Below, in pieces: positions 1 to 8,919 of a stretch of DNA of 64,000 nucleotides (positions within the stretch are counted from its first letter, which is position 1; every line of letters begins with the position of its first letter). A program made the position numbers and the translations under genes. Source of the DNA: Deminuibacter soli (GTDB lineage: Bacteria; Bacteroidota; Bacteroidia; Chitinophagales; Chitinophagaceae); contig NZ_QTJU01000008.1 of the NCBI RefSeq assembly GCF_003412455.1, forward strand, positions 62,001-126,000, written 5' to 3'. Below the pieces are notes generated by a model. It searched no databases, was not told the origin of the DNA, and was given only the letters and a program-made list of their open reading frames with translations.

Positions 1-28
1 TAAGCCGGGATGAACTTGGCAGGGTTGG

Positions 29-77
29 TAAAAAAACGCTCCCGGTTGCGAACCTGGGCGATTCGGAACCGGGAGCG
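29..77 (-). terminator. Rho-independent terminator of the TolC/adaptor operon
   Basis: An 11-bp perfect inverted repeat (CGCTCCCGGTT at 37-47 with its complement at 67-77) is followed, on the minus strand, by a run of seven T. It lies 24 bases past the adaptor stop codon, so this two-gene transcript probably ends here and no pump subunit follows in the same operon. Confidence 0.85.
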
Positions 78-101
78 GGATGTATGATCAGGAAAGCTTT
101 G

Positions 102-1466
102 TTATTTTTTCAGCGACTGCACCAATTGTTCTTTGGGAACGATTTTTACTTTGGCGCCGTCCTGCAGTTGTTTGGACACTACATCGTACGGGCCGGTGAT
201 TACCTGGTCGCCCTCTTTGATACCTGATTTTATTTCGATGTTGTTGATATCCTGGATATCAGTTTTTACCTGTACCTTCTTCACTTTGCCATCTGCCTGG
301 TAAACGAACACCACCTCCTGCATATCATCATCGGCAGATGCACTCGCAGGTTTATTTACTGTGTTGTCATCTTTTTTGGTAGGATCTTTTTTATCAGCGC
401 CCGGGTCGCGGATGGTTACTGCATTAAGCGGAACAGACAGTACATCCCTGTGTGTGCTGGTTTGAATATCGGCACTTGCCGTCATGTTGGGACGGAAAGG
501 GAAAGGCTGGTTTTTCACAATCAGGTCGCGGTAGCTATCTGGCAGCAGCCTGATGTGTACCTGGTAATTGGTTACCGTGGTGGTAGACGATGTAGTAGCG
601 GTAGCAGAATTGGCCAGCGTAAGCGGGTTGGCTATTTTATATACCACTCCTTTGAATTTGCGGTTATTGAAGGCATCAATTTCAACAATGGCACTATCGC
701 CCAGTTTTACTTTCGGGATATCACCTTCTGCCACATCTACCTGCACCTCGATGCTGTTGAGATCCGCAATGCGCATCATTTCGGTACCGGTCATTTGTGC
801 GGTACCCACTACCCTTTCACCACGTTTTACTTCCATTAAACTTACCACGCCATCCATTGGTGCCATAATAGTGGTACGGCTAACGTCTTTATCAGCCCTG
901 TTAAGACTGGCCTGCGCACTTGCCACGCCGGCCATATTGGCCCTGATGGTTTGCTGCGAAGCAACATAGTTTGCTTTGGCAGAGAAATAAGCCTGTTGTG
1001 CAGTTTCAAACTCCGAGCGGGAGATTACTTTCTGATCGAGCAGGGTTTTCTGACGGTTGTAGGCTGCTTCAGTTTGGTCGAGCGAAGCTTTAAGCGCGCC
1101 GAGCTGTGCATTGGCATTGGCAGCCTGCGCCTGCGACTGGCTTACCTGTGCGGCTGCCTGATCGCGTTGCGAGGCATAGATATCTGCATAAATTTTGGCA
1201 AGCACCTGGCCTTTTTTCACCGTATCGCCTTCGTTTACTTTGAGCTCAACCACTTCACCGGAGATATCGGAGCTTACTTTTACTTCTACTTCGGGATACA
1301 CTTTACCGCTGGCGGTTACCGTTTCGATAATGGTGCGTTTGGCTACTTTTTCGGCCGATACCCTGGTGCCTTCATCTTTACCGAATGCACCTGCCTTGCT
1401 TAAAACAATCAGCAGTATCACCAGCACTACCAGTATAATGATCACCCATTTTAATTTCTTACTCAT
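102..1466 (-). CDS. Efflux periplasmic adaptor subunit (HlyD/MacA-type membrane fusion protein)
   Basis: Membrane fusion protein that would bridge an inner-membrane pump and a TolC channel across the periplasm. A single N-terminal membrane anchor spans about residues 6-25. A lipoyl/biotinyl-like half-motif follows at about 55-95 (GEVVELKVNEGDTVKKGQ), then an Ala/Gln-rich helical hairpin at about 95-200, the second lipoyl half (APMDGVVSLMEVKRGERV) and a beta-barrel/membrane-proximal region. The 454 aa length is normal for the family. It lies 35 bases downstream of the TolC gene on the same strand and ends at a strong terminator. The partner could be a MacB-type ABC permease or an RND pump; neither is in view, so substrate and class stay open. 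Confidence 0.88.
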   Translation of the reverse strand: MSKKLKWVIIILVVLVILLIVLSKAGAFGKDEGTRVSAEKVAKRTIIETVTASGKVYPEVEVKVSSDISGEVVELKVNEGDTVKKGQVLAKIYADIYASQRDQAAAQVSQSQAQAANANAQLGALKASLDQTEAAYNRQKTLLDQKVISRSEFETAQQAYFSAKANYVASQQTIRANMAGVASAQASLNRADKDVSRTTIMAPMDGVVSLMEVKRGERVVGTAQMTGTEMMRIADLNSIEVQVDVAEGDIPKVKLGDSAIVEIDAFNNRKFKGVVYKIANPLTLANSATATTSSTTTVTNYQVHIRLLPDSYRDLIVKNQPFPFRPNMTASADIQTSTHRDVLSVPLNAVTIRDPGADKKDPTKKDDNTVNKPASASADDDMQEVVFVYQADGKVKKVQVKTDIQDINNIEIKSGIKEGDQVITGPYDVVSKQLQDGAKVKIVPKEQLVQSLKK

Positions 1467-1501
1467 GTTGCTTTTTTTGTCGGTTCTGGATTTGGATTGT
1501 A

Positions 1502-2932
1502 TCAGAGCCTGATGGTGCCGAGTTTATAAAACTCCAGCACTTTTAGCCGGAAAATATATTCGTAATGTGCAGATGCCATATTAATACGCGCCTTGCTCAG
1601 GTTATTGAGCGCAGTAAGATAATCCAGCGTTGATGACATACCGATATCGTATCTTTTTTTAGACAGTTCGTATGCATATTCTGAATATTCATTGGCCTTT
1701 TTGTTGGCGTTGTATTTCTGGATACCTGTTACCGCATTGCTGTAGGCGGTATAAATATCCTGTTGCAGTTTCTGGTTCGCCTGTTCCTGCGTAAGTTTCA
1801 GGTTTTCTACATTCAGCTTTGCTTTCTGGTAGTTGGTGCGCAACTGGCGGTTGCGCAGAATAGGAATACTGATGGACAAACCGATGGCCTCGGTTAAGTT
1901 GATATCACCAATTTGTTTGAAATAAGGTGTTTTGTGGTAATTATACGCGAAACCGGGTGTAAGCGCATAATAATTCGCACCATTTACGGGCACTACGGCT
2001 ACTGTATCAAACTTACCTGTTGGCACTACACTGGTTAAATCCCTGTAAGTGCTGGCGTAGTTACTGCCCACAGAAGCAAACGCAGATATGGTAGGGTACA
2101 TAGCGCCCCTGGTTGACTTCACATTGTATTCACCTGCCTTAATATGCAGTGCATTTACTTTTTGCAGCGGCTGGTTTACCAGTGCAGTCTGGTATAAAAC
2201 CGATGGTTCCAGGTCGGCGAGGTTTTCGAGCGGTATTTTATCTACATCGGGCAGGGATACTTCAAAAGGCACGCCTGCATCGAGGTTCAGCAGTGCCAGC
2301 AGCTGCAGCTTGTCTTGCTGCGCGGTGGCAGTAGCGGTAATATAGTTGCTGCTATCGCTGGCCAGCTGCGATTCGAGCTGTGCGGCGTTAAGCTCGGGCA
2401 TACTGCCTGCATCTACCTGTTTACGGGTAAGATCGAGCTGCGACTTGCTCAGTTCAATTTGTGCAGAAGCGATGTTTACCTGCTCTACTGCCATCAATAA
2501 CTGCAGGTAGGCAGCCGCTACGTTCAGCGACACATCGCTGCGTGCGCGCGTTACATCGAGCTTGTAGGCTTCTTCATCTGTTTTGGTGGCCATTACATTA
2601 TTGCGCACGCTGAACCAGTTAAACAGCGTTACGCCTGCCTGTACGTTATAACTCTGAAACGTTACCTGCTGGGTAGTAAACAGGTTACTGGTAGGGTCAA
2701 CGGAACGGCCATTGTTTACCCCGCCCTGGGTATTGAAATCGAGGGTGGGAATAATCTGGCCTTTTGCCTGGTAGGCAGTAAGGGCAGCCATGCGGGCCTG
2801 CACATCGGCCTGTTTTACGGAAATATTGTTTTGTATGGCATAATCCACACAACGGCGGAGATCCCATTTATCCTGTGCATGTACTAAGTATGGCATTGCA
2901 GCAGTAAGCAACACCAGAAGGCTTTTCCTCAT
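1502..2932 (-). CDS. TolC family outer membrane efflux protein
   Basis: Outer-membrane channel for a tripartite efflux or type I secretion system. The first 19 residues form a signal peptide ending in VHAQ, followed by DKWDLRRCVDYAIQNN, the standard start of the first OEP repeat. The remainder alternates long helices rich in Gln, Ala and Asn (for example QVNIASAQIELSKSQLDL) with beta segments, in the two-repeat TolC layout. At 476 aa it has the usual length. It is the first gene of a two-gene unit with the adaptor. A TATTTTTG promoter box sits only four bases before the start codon, which would give a very short or absent leader. Confidence 0.9.
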   Translation of the reverse strand: MRKSLLVLLTAAMPYLVHAQDKWDLRRCVDYAIQNNISVKQADVQARMAALTAYQAKGQIIPTLDFNTQGGVNNGRSVDPTSNLFTTQQVTFQSYNVQAGVTLFNWFSVRNNVMATKTDEEAYKLDVTRARSDVSLNVAAAYLQLLMAVEQVNIASAQIELSKSQLDLTRKQVDAGSMPELNAAQLESQLASDSSNYITATATAQQDKLQLLALLNLDAGVPFEVSLPDVDKIPLENLADLEPSVLYQTALVNQPLQKVNALHIKAGEYNVKSTRGAMYPTISAFASVGSNYASTYRDLTSVVPTGKFDTVAVVPVNGANYYALTPGFAYNYHKTPYFKQIGDINLTEAIGLSISIPILRNRQLRTNYQKAKLNVENLKLTQEQANQKLQQDIYTAYSNAVTGIQKYNANKKANEYSEYAYELSKKRYDIGMSSTLDYLTALNNLSKARINMASAHYEYIFRLKVLEFYKLGTIRL

Positions 2933-2936
2933 ATAA

Positions 2937-2944
2937 CAAAAATA
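2937..2944 (-). promoter_or_regulatory. Bacteroidota -7 box (TATTTTTG) for the TolC gene
   Basis: Read on the minus strand this matches the TAnnTTTG consensus of the main Bacteroidota sigma factor. It ends four bases before the ATG of the TolC gene, and a TTTG candidate -33 element lies 22 bases further upstream (2967-2970). Transcription would start at or next to the start codon. Confidence 0.5.
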
Positions 2945-3008
2945 ACCGAATGTCTCACTTTTTCTTCAAAATTTGATGAGCGGAAACAAACGGGGTTTTG
3001 GTGAATAT

Positions 3009-4184
3009 TTAGCTTTTTAAACGTATTTGCTCAAATGCCTGGTCCAGGTCTCCGGTAATATAATCAGCCTCCTCCAATCCCACATACAGGCGCAGCATAC
3101 GGTGACTGGTATTGGCCGCATCAAAAGCACCGGGCTGCAGCGATGCGCAGCGCGGCATAATGAGCGATTCGTACCCGCCCCAGCTCACAGCAATTAAAAT
3201 ATGTTTCAGTGATTCACAAAAGTGTTCGATGGTTTCCATGTTACCGGCACGCAGCACAAACGTAAGCAACCCGCCCGCATTTTTCATTTGCTGTTTGGCC
3301 AGCTGGTATTGCGGAAACGAGGGATCAAGCGGGTACAGCACCGATTCTACCAGCGGGTGTTGCTGCAGGTATTGCAGCACGGCTTGCGTGGTGCGTGTAA
3401 TACGTTCGAGCCTTGCGGGCAGTGTACGCAATCCACGTATCAGCAGCCAGGCATTAAACGGCTGAATACCGCTGCCGATATTGAGGTATTCGCTGGCAAA
3501 AATGCGGCGGATGATGTCGCTGCTGCCGCACAGCACGCCTGCTACCGCATCGCTGTGCCCGCCGATGTACTTGGTGGCAGATTGCAGTACCAGGTCAACC
3601 CCCAGCTCAATAGGTCGCTGAAACAAGGGAGTACAGTAACTGTTATCGCAAATGGTGATAATGTTGCGTTGTTTGGCCAGCTTGGTTACGGCCGTTAAGT
3701 CCTGCAGCTCGTACGTCCAGCTATTGGGCGATTCAAGGTAATACAGCGTGGTATTGGCTTGCGTGGCCTTTTCAAAGTTGGCGATGTCGCGGCCGTCGAT
3801 ATAGGTTACCGAAACATTAAATCTGGGAAGTATGCCGTTAAACATGCGCAGCGCCCAGGAATAAGGTTCACGCACGCTTACAATATGATCGCCGCTTTTT
3901 ACATTGGCCAGTACCGCGGCAAAGATAGCCGCGGCGCCGCTGTTGAATACAAGACAGTCTTCTGCCCCGTCGAGTGCAGCCAGTTTTTTGCGCAGGATTT
4001 CAACGGTAGGGTTTAATCCGCGGCTGTATAACCAGTTGCTGTATTCATCTTCCAGCGAATGCCGTAATTCATCAATGGTTTTAAAAGCAAAATTGCTGGT
4101 TTGAACAATAGGCGGTGCTACCGATCTGAAATAGGAATCCCTGTCTTCCGCAAACTCATTAAGTATAAAGGAAAGATCCATCAT
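3009..4184 (-). CDS. PLP-dependent trans-sulfuration enzyme (Cys/Met metabolism family)
   Basis: Member of the cystathionine gamma-synthase/beta-lyase/methionine gamma-lyase family (fold type I PLP enzymes). Visible family marks are WLYSRGLNPT (51-60), the phosphate-binding loop NSGAAA (81-86), the pyridine-nitrogen Asp at about D180 (ITICDNSY) and the Schiff-base lysine K205 in QSATKYIGGHSD. The C-terminal domain carries the SWGGYESL and LRLYVGLEE segments typical of the family. The 391 aa length is normal. Sequence alone does not separate gamma-synthase, beta-lyase and gamma-lyase activity, and there are no sulfur-metabolism neighbours to help. It appears monocistronic. Confidence 0.88.
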   Translation of the reverse strand: MMDLSFILNEFAEDRDSYFRSVAPPIVQTSNFAFKTIDELRHSLEDEYSNWLYSRGLNPTVEILRKKLAALDGAEDCLVFNSGAAAIFAAVLANVKSGDHIVSVREPYSWALRMFNGILPRFNVSVTYIDGRDIANFEKATQANTTLYYLESPNSWTYELQDLTAVTKLAKQRNIITICDNSYCTPLFQRPIELGVDLVLQSATKYIGGHSDAVAGVLCGSSDIIRRIFASEYLNIGSGIQPFNAWLLIRGLRTLPARLERITRTTQAVLQYLQQHPLVESVLYPLDPSFPQYQLAKQQMKNAGGLLTFVLRAGNMETIEHFCESLKHILIAVSWGGYESLIMPRCASLQPGAFDAANTSHRMLRLYVGLEEADYITGDLDQAFEQIRLKS

Positions 4185-4232
4185 GCGCGTATTACTGAAT
4201 ACGCTAATATAAGGAAGTAAAAGCAGAACTGA

Positions 4233-4267
4233 AATGCCGGAACAAGGATAATCCCTGTTCCGGCATT
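4233..4267 (-). terminator. Strong hairpin downstream of the GtrA/GT39 pair
   Basis: A perfect 12-bp inverted repeat (AATGCCGGAACA at 4233-4244, complement at 4256-4267) starts 6 bases past the GtrA stop codon. The T-run on the minus strand is weak, so it may work as a terminator with low efficiency or as a transcript-stabilising hairpin. Confidence 0.6.
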
Positions 4268-4273
4268 ATTTAT

Positions 4274-4654
4274 TTAGCGGAAGGTGAAAAACATATTGGA
4301 CGTAAAGTTCCAGACAAACACAATACCTGTGGCAAACACTTTGGCCGTATAGAAATTAAATTTCAAGCGCTGGTGGAAAATGTAAATGCAGAGATTGTTC
4401 AGCAGCAACCCGATGGTACTAACCAGTGCAAACTTGCCGAACTCCAGTCCCCAGTTGGGATTGGTGCTTTTAAAGGTCCAGAACCGGTTAAAGAAAAAGT
4501 TATTGATAACAGCCACCGAAAACCCGGTAACATTGGCCAGGTATTTATTCCAGCGGAGTTTTTCTTTAAAGAACCAGGTTAGTCCGAAATCGATCACCAC
4601 CCCCATTACACCCACTACGCCAAACTTCAGAAACTTGTAAACATACTGTTCCAT
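4274..4654 (-). CDS. GtrA family membrane protein
   Basis: Small four-helix membrane protein of the GtrA family, which helps move lipid-linked sugars across the inner membrane for glycosylation of surface polymers. The translated region has the family start MEQYVYKFLKFGVVGVMG, hydrophobic segments at about 10-32, 36-55, 72-94 and 100-122, and the Asn/Phe-rich centre NNFFFNRFWTFKS. I place the start at 4654 (126 aa). A longer reading begins at 4693 but would overlap the upstream gene and adds a charged tail foreign to the family. It follows the GT39 gene closely, which fits a shared role. Confidence 0.85.
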   Translation of the reverse strand: MEQYVYKFLKFGVVGVMGVVIDFGLTWFFKEKLRWNKYLANVTGFSVAVINNFFFNRFWTFKSTNPNWGLEFGKFALVSTIGLLLNNLCIYIFHQRLKFNFYTAKVFATGIVFVWNFTSNMFFTFR

Positions 4655-4664
4655 AGCTATTGGT

Positions 4665-6320
4665 TTATTTTTCCGATACAGCCGCCAGCACAAACGTATC
4701 GAGTTGCGATTGCCTTGTTTGGGGGTTCAGGAATTTACCGGTTAACTGGCTGATATGAAAGTAATCAAAGGTGTGCAATACCTGTACATCAAACCGGCTA
4801 TCTGCCAGGGCGATCATTTCAGACTGAGGCAGGAACAATACCAGTTTCTTATATTTTTTACCCAGGGCCAGCAGCGCATCGGTACTGTCTGCATGCTCTA
4901 CCTGTCCGGGTGCATAAAACTCGTATGAATACGTGCCATTGCGGTACAACACAGGCTGCGCGCCATTGCCATTTTGCTGTATCCATTTGCCTGCTTCCAT
5001 GCCTGCCTGGTAGTGCATCAGTGAAGGATAAAACTGGAAGTTCAGGAAAATAAACAGCATTACACTAAAGCCTGCATTGCGCATCACAATATCGTTCAGG
5101 GTACCGCGGAAGGTATTGATCAGCAGCACCAGCAGCATACATACCACCCAGATGGTTACGGCCAGCGGGTTACCGAAATGACTAAACCAGCACAGCACCA
5201 TTATCAATGCCACCAGTATGCCCAGCAGTACCCATTGCAGGATATTGATGGCTTTGATGGCTTTGGGTGATGCTACCGAAAGCAGGTAAGCAGCGGTGAT
5301 CATAGCCATCTGCGGAAACAGGATCACGATATAGTGCGGAAGCTGAAATTTAGATAAGGAAAACATCAGGAAGCTGATACCGGCACTGCCCCAGATAATC
5401 CAGTGGCGTGCTTCAATGGCCTGCTTTCTTTTCTTGTTAAACAGCACCACCACGGCAACATACAACAATACCGACCATGGCAGGAAGGCCCATAGCAGGG
5501 TATGCAGGAAGAACGACAAATCGCCCTTGCCCTTGATGGGACCGTTGTTGAAGAAGCGGCCAAACTGGCTGTCCCAGAAAAAGAAGCGGATACCCGATAC
5601 ATGATCGTGCCCGTACATCACCTTCTCGGGATGTGCATCGAACTGTACGTACAGGGAGTATAATTCGGGGAAGATAAACACAAACGAAAGCACCAGCAGC
5701 AGCCACCAGCGGATGGAGATAAACTGTTTCCATTGTTTGGTAACGATCCAGTATATCACGAAACCTGCGGCAATGGTAACCAATACAAAAATGCCCTTGG
5801 TCATCATGGCCAGCGCGCTGAAAAAGGCAGCAGCCACTACATGCAGCAGCCATTTGTTGTCGCCCGCGCGGTACATATGATAAATGGCAGCAATCACAAA
5901 ACCGGTTAAACAGGCTTCTGCACGCACGTCAAAATTGGCGAGTATGGTATGCAGCGCGGTAAGGTAAATAATTACCGATAGTTGTGCCGTAAGCCTGTTG
6001 TACAGCAGTACGGCGAGTTTATAGGTGTACCAGGCACCGATAAAACTGCAAAGCAGGGCAGGCAGCTTATAGGCAAAGGCATTGATGCCAAAACATTTCA
6101 TACTGAGGGCAGCGAGCCAGAAAGGCAGGTGCGGCTTGTCCAGCCAGTCGTGCCCATTGTCGAACAGGTTCATCCAATCGTTGCTGAGTGCTATTTGTTT
6201 GGAGAGTGCGGCATATAAAGTGCCGTCCGGTTCAAGTATTTCGTTGAACAGGCAGGTAATATTCAATACAACACCAATTGCGATAAGCCAGGAGAAAAGT
6301 TTGCCGGTTGAGCTGTTCAT
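4665..6320 (-). CDS. GT39-family (ArnT/PMT-like) polyprenol-sugar glycosyltransferase
   Basis: Integral membrane glycosyltransferase of the dolichyl/undecaprenyl-phosphate-sugar type, with about 11-12 hydrophobic segments. The first periplasmic loop has EILEPDGTLYAALSKQ and DWLDKPHLPFWLAAL, matching the acidic pair and K-P-x-L-x-x-W signature of ArnT/PMT proteins that bind the lipid phosphate. About 551 aa from the ATG at 6320; an in-frame start at 6332 is less likely. A soluble C-terminal domain (about 430-550) follows the membrane part, as in ArnT-like enzymes. Together with GtrA it probably decorates a lipid or surface glycan; donor and acceptor sugars cannot be read from sequence. Confidence 0.82.
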   Translation of the reverse strand: MNSSTGKLFSWLIAIGVVLNITCLFNEILEPDGTLYAALSKQIALSNDWMNLFDNGHDWLDKPHLPFWLAALSMKCFGINAFAYKLPALLCSFIGAWYTYKLAVLLYNRLTAQLSVIIYLTALHTILANFDVRAEACLTGFVIAAIYHMYRAGDNKWLLHVVAAAFFSALAMMTKGIFVLVTIAAGFVIYWIVTKQWKQFISIRWWLLLVLSFVFIFPELYSLYVQFDAHPEKVMYGHDHVSGIRFFFWDSQFGRFFNNGPIKGKGDLSFFLHTLLWAFLPWSVLLYVAVVVLFNKKRKQAIEARHWIIWGSAGISFLMFSLSKFQLPHYIVILFPQMAMITAAYLLSVASPKAIKAINILQWVLLGILVALIMVLCWFSHFGNPLAVTIWVVCMLLVLLINTFRGTLNDIVMRNAGFSVMLFIFLNFQFYPSLMHYQAGMEAGKWIQQNGNGAQPVLYRNGTYSYEFYAPGQVEHADSTDALLALGKKYKKLVLFLPQSEMIALADSRFDVQVLHTFDYFHISQLTGKFLNPQTRQSQLDTFVLAAVSEK

Positions 6321-6385
6321 AAACTTGCACATTGTACAGGTTGCAAACTAACAGCTTTTACCTGCAACTGCCTAAATAAAGTTGG

Positions 6386-6997
6386 CTATACACCCTGCTG
6401 CGTACCGGTTGCCGGTGTTTGCAGCCTGGGCCATTTGCGTATACCGCGCATAAAAATAAAGGTGGTAAGCCAGCCGGCAAGCATGCCTGTAACAGCGCCT
6501 GCCAGTATATCGAGCGGGAAATGTTTGCCTACATACACCTGTGCATACACAATAGCGAAAGCCCAGAACCAGAGCCAGCGCCAGCGTATGCCGTAGGCGC
6601 GGCGCAATACGGAATACCAGAACATGGCCAGACCAAAATGGTTGGCGGCGTGTGAGGATGGCATGGAATATAAACCGCCGCAGGGAATAAGACTGCGGAT
6701 GATGCCCTGCATTTGTGGGTCGGCACAGGGGCGCAAACGGCCGATATGGGGTTTCAGCAAAGTGCCGGTGGTAAAATCGGTGATGCCGAAGGTAACCACG
6801 CTCATCAGCAAAAACCACCAGAACAGGCGTGGATTTTTGCGCCAGGTGTAAAACGCGATGAAAAGATACAGCGGTATCCAGGTGGTAGCCTCACGCAGCA
6901 ACAGCATCAGCGGGTCGAGCCAGGTAATGGCCCAATCGTGGTTAATTGTTGTAAAAAGTGCTTTATCTGCGTTCTGCAGCCACTGCAACGCTTCCAT
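6386..6997 (-). CDS. PAP2-family membrane phosphatase
   Basis: Phosphatase of the type 2 phosphatidic acid phosphatase family, acting on lipid phosphates such as undecaprenyl diphosphate or phosphatidyl phosphates at the outer face of the inner membrane. The three catalytic motifs are present: KPHIGRLRP, PSSHAANHFG and a third motif ending VYVGKHFPLDILAG with its catalytic His and Asp. About five to six hydrophobic segments, 203 aa. In the third motif the usual Ser-Arg start is replaced by Ala-Gln (AQVYVGKH), a variation seen in some family members. Its neighbour is the GT39/GtrA pair, so undecaprenyl-phosphate recycling is plausible but not shown. Confidence 0.85.
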   Translation of the reverse strand: MEALQWLQNADKALFTTINHDWAITWLDPLMLLLREATTWIPLYLFIAFYTWRKNPRLFWWFLLMSVVTFGITDFTTGTLLKPHIGRLRPCADPQMQGIIRSLIPCGGLYSMPSSHAANHFGLAMFWYSVLRRAYGIRWRWLWFWAFAIVYAQVYVGKHFPLDILAGAVTGMLAGWLTTFIFMRGIRKWPRLQTPATGTQQGV

Positions 6998-7025
6998 ACC
7001 GGTAATTTAGGGCGGCAACATAGCG

Positions 7026-7033
7026 CAAAATTA
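7026..7033 (-). promoter_or_regulatory. -7 box (TAATTTTG) for the PAP2 gene
   Basis: Matches TAnnTTTG on the minus strand, 28 bases before the ATG at 6997. No clear -33 element is visible. Confidence 0.4.
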
Positions 7034-7076
7034 TTTACCGAAACGTTAAACGGCAGTTTTTCCGGCAAAACCGGGT

Positions 7077-8414
7077 TTATTGTTCTGCTTTCTTCTGCGT
7101 AAACCGGCGCGTGATAAAATAAATAAGCATGAAACACATAAGCACCAGCAGGCCGATACCGGCTGTTTGCGGCTTATCGCGCACGATACTCACGGCCAGG
7201 AAGGCATAGGCCAGTATAAATATAATAGGCAGCAGCGGGTACAGCCGCATGGTATAAATACCGGTTTGGTTGAGGTGCTTTGTGCGTTTGCGCAACATAA
7301 ATATGGCGCCTGCGGAAGTGGCCATCCCAAAGCAATCTAAGAAAATAGTGAAGCTTAATATCTCGTCGAATGTTTTGGCGAAAATGAGTATCACAATACA
7401 GATGGCCGAGAACGCGGTAAGCGATACCACAAGCACATCCCTTTTGGACGACTTCCGTGCAAACATCTCCGGCAATACGCCATCTTCACTCATGGCGAAC
7501 ATGACGCGCGGGTTGCTCAGCAGCAGCACGTTTACATAAGCCAGCACCGATAAAAACAGCATGCCCGAAAATATATTGCCGCCTGTTACGCCAAACATCC
7601 TGGAAGCCATTACCCGGGCAATCTCATTTTGCTGTTTCAGTTCTTCAAACCCCAGCACTGTGTAGTACGAGATATTGATAAGCAGGTACAGCCCGATAAT
7701 AATGGCTATGCCCATGAATATACCCCGCGGCACATTCCTGGAGGCATTTTCCACATCGTTACCGAAGTTGATGGTTTGCTGGTAGCCCCCGTAGGTAAAC
7801 GAAACAGCTACCAGTGCTGCCCCAAACGATCGTATCCATTGCTGAAACCCGGCGTGTTGGGTAACGGCAGGTGTTGCCGCTGCATGGTGCATAGACGGGA
7901 TAAACAGGGGCACAATGAGCAGCAGTATCATGCCGATTTTTATCAGCATCAGCACATTCTGCGTACGCGCACTCATTTTTAAGCCCAGCAGGTTTACGCC
8001 GTAGAATACAATGATAGCCGCAATTGCAATAGCCGCTTTGGTAACATCAGTCACCGGCTCGCTGAACACCACCTGGCTGATATAACCCGACCCAATTAAA
8101 GCCACACCCGATAGTGAAGCTGCATTTGATATAAGAATGATACAGTTGATAGAAAAAGCAATAGAGGGATGGTAAGCATAGGAGAAAATACGGTAGTACC
8201 CGCCGGTTATCGGGTAACGCGAACCTATTTCCGCATAAGTAAGGGCGCCGCATAAAGCAATCAATCCGCCAGCTACCCAGGCCGAGAAAAAGATGGTGGG
8301 GTTTAAAGCCTCCTTTGCGGATGTAGCGGCTGTTCTGAAAATGCCCATCCCTATCACCAGGCCCACCACGATCATCGTCAAATCGAACAGACTGAGTTGC
8401 TGTTTTTGCTTCAT
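7077..8414 (-). CDS. APC-superfamily amino acid permease
   Basis: Inner-membrane amino acid/polyamine transporter with about 12 hydrophobic segments. The N-terminus shows the APC signature in TM1 (MIVVGLVIGMGIFRT) and the TM6 region contains SFTYGGYQQTINFGND, close to LAT/SteT-type exchangers. I start it at 8414 (MKQKQQLSLFDLTM, 445 aa); the reading frame continues upstream to 8471 with a short hydrophobic stretch that is less family-like. The C-terminus is a charged tail after the last helix. Substrate is not predictable. It is divergent from the B12 riboswitch region and seems monocistronic. Confidence 0.87.
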   Translation of the reverse strand: MKQKQQLSLFDLTMIVVGLVIGMGIFRTAATSAKEALNPTIFFSAWVAGGLIALCGALTYAEIGSRYPITGGYYRIFSYAYHPSIAFSINCIILISNAASLSGVALIGSGYISQVVFSEPVTDVTKAAIAIAAIIVFYGVNLLGLKMSARTQNVLMLIKIGMILLLIVPLFIPSMHHAAATPAVTQHAGFQQWIRSFGAALVAVSFTYGGYQQTINFGNDVENASRNVPRGIFMGIAIIIGLYLLINISYYTVLGFEELKQQNEIARVMASRMFGVTGGNIFSGMLFLSVLAYVNVLLLSNPRVMFAMSEDGVLPEMFARKSSKRDVLVVSLTAFSAICIVILIFAKTFDEILSFTIFLDCFGMATSAGAIFMLRKRTKHLNQTGIYTMRLYPLLPIIFILAYAFLAVSIVRDKPQTAGIGLLVLMCFMLIYFITRRFTQKKAEQ

Positions 8415-8584
8415 ATATAACCTGTTACTGCTTTTAAAAATAGGTAAAATACAGCAGCCCGCAAGCAGCATAAAGTAACGTGCGGGTGCAATATGATGCA
8501 GATTATCTGTAAATACCTATACGTGCAGAAGGTATGTCGTTCAGGCTACCGAAAAGAAGTTTCTTTTCATTCTGCGCATTGCAG

Positions 8585-8592
8585 TAATTTTG
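8585..8592 (+). promoter_or_regulatory. -7 box (TAATTTTG) upstream of the cobalamin riboswitch
   Basis: A TAnnTTTG match just before the conserved riboswitch core; transcription would start at about 8598, so that the leader begins with the riboswitch aptamer. Confidence 0.5.
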
Positions 8593-8597
8593 CGGCT

Positions 8598-8785
8598 GCT
8601 CTGGTTGTTTTCTGCCGCAGGGTGGAAAACATTAAAAGGGAAGCCGGTGAAAATCCGGCGCTATCCCCGTAGCTGTAAGTTGATACGTGTGGCAACACAC
8701 GGCCGGTACCAGTACAACCACTGTTTCACAACGGGAAGGTGGCTACCGCGCAAACGAGCCAGAAGACCTGCCAGAACAATCAACC
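8598..8785 (+). promoter_or_regulatory. Cobalamin (B12) riboswitch
   Basis: The conserved aptamer elements are in order: a purine-rich segment AAAAGGGAAGCCGGTGAAAA with TCCGGCGCTATCCCCG (about 8633-8670), then GTAGCTGTAA, variable arms, and the B12 box AGCCAGAAGACCTGCC at 8757-8772. It lies about 140 bases before a BtuB-like receptor gene. In the known class, adenosylcobalamin binding shuts off B12 uptake genes. No terminator T-run follows it. A short stem (GGCTTT 8794-8799 with AAAGCC 8807-8812) and a start-codon hairpin at 8886-8919 suggest translational control. Confidence 0.93.
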
Positions 8786-8885
8786 AATCACTGGGCTTTC
8801 GGGTGAAAAGCCGGAGATATGTACAAGTAACTGCCGTACCTATTCAGGTTTACTCGTCATTTCTTCCACGCTGTTATTACCGGGA

Positions 8886-8919
8886 GCTCATCTGTTAACT
8901 TTTATCTGTTAAGATGAGC
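8886..8919 (+). promoter_or_regulatory. Hairpin enclosing the btuB-like start codon (putative expression platform)
   Basis: GCTCATCT at 8886-8893 is perfectly complementary to AGATGAGC at 8912-8919, which contains the ATG at 8914. A folded stem would hide the start codon. It lies about 100 bases after the riboswitch core, so it could be the switching element; the link is inferred. Confidence 0.5.

Noticed and set aside
568-1403. Long plus-strand open frames opposite the adaptor gene, and similar ones opposite other genes
   Set aside because: They are antisense shadows of strongly supported genes, without domains, ribosome sites or promoters.
8541-8552. ATGTCGTTCAGG near 8538-8549 resembles the MITE end
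   Set aside because: Only about ten bases match, with no second inverted end or flanking duplication nearby.
8890-8912. Direct repeat ATCTGTTAA (8890-8898 and 8904-8912) before btuB
   Set aside because: Too short and part of the start-codon hairpin; no sign of an operator pair beyond that.
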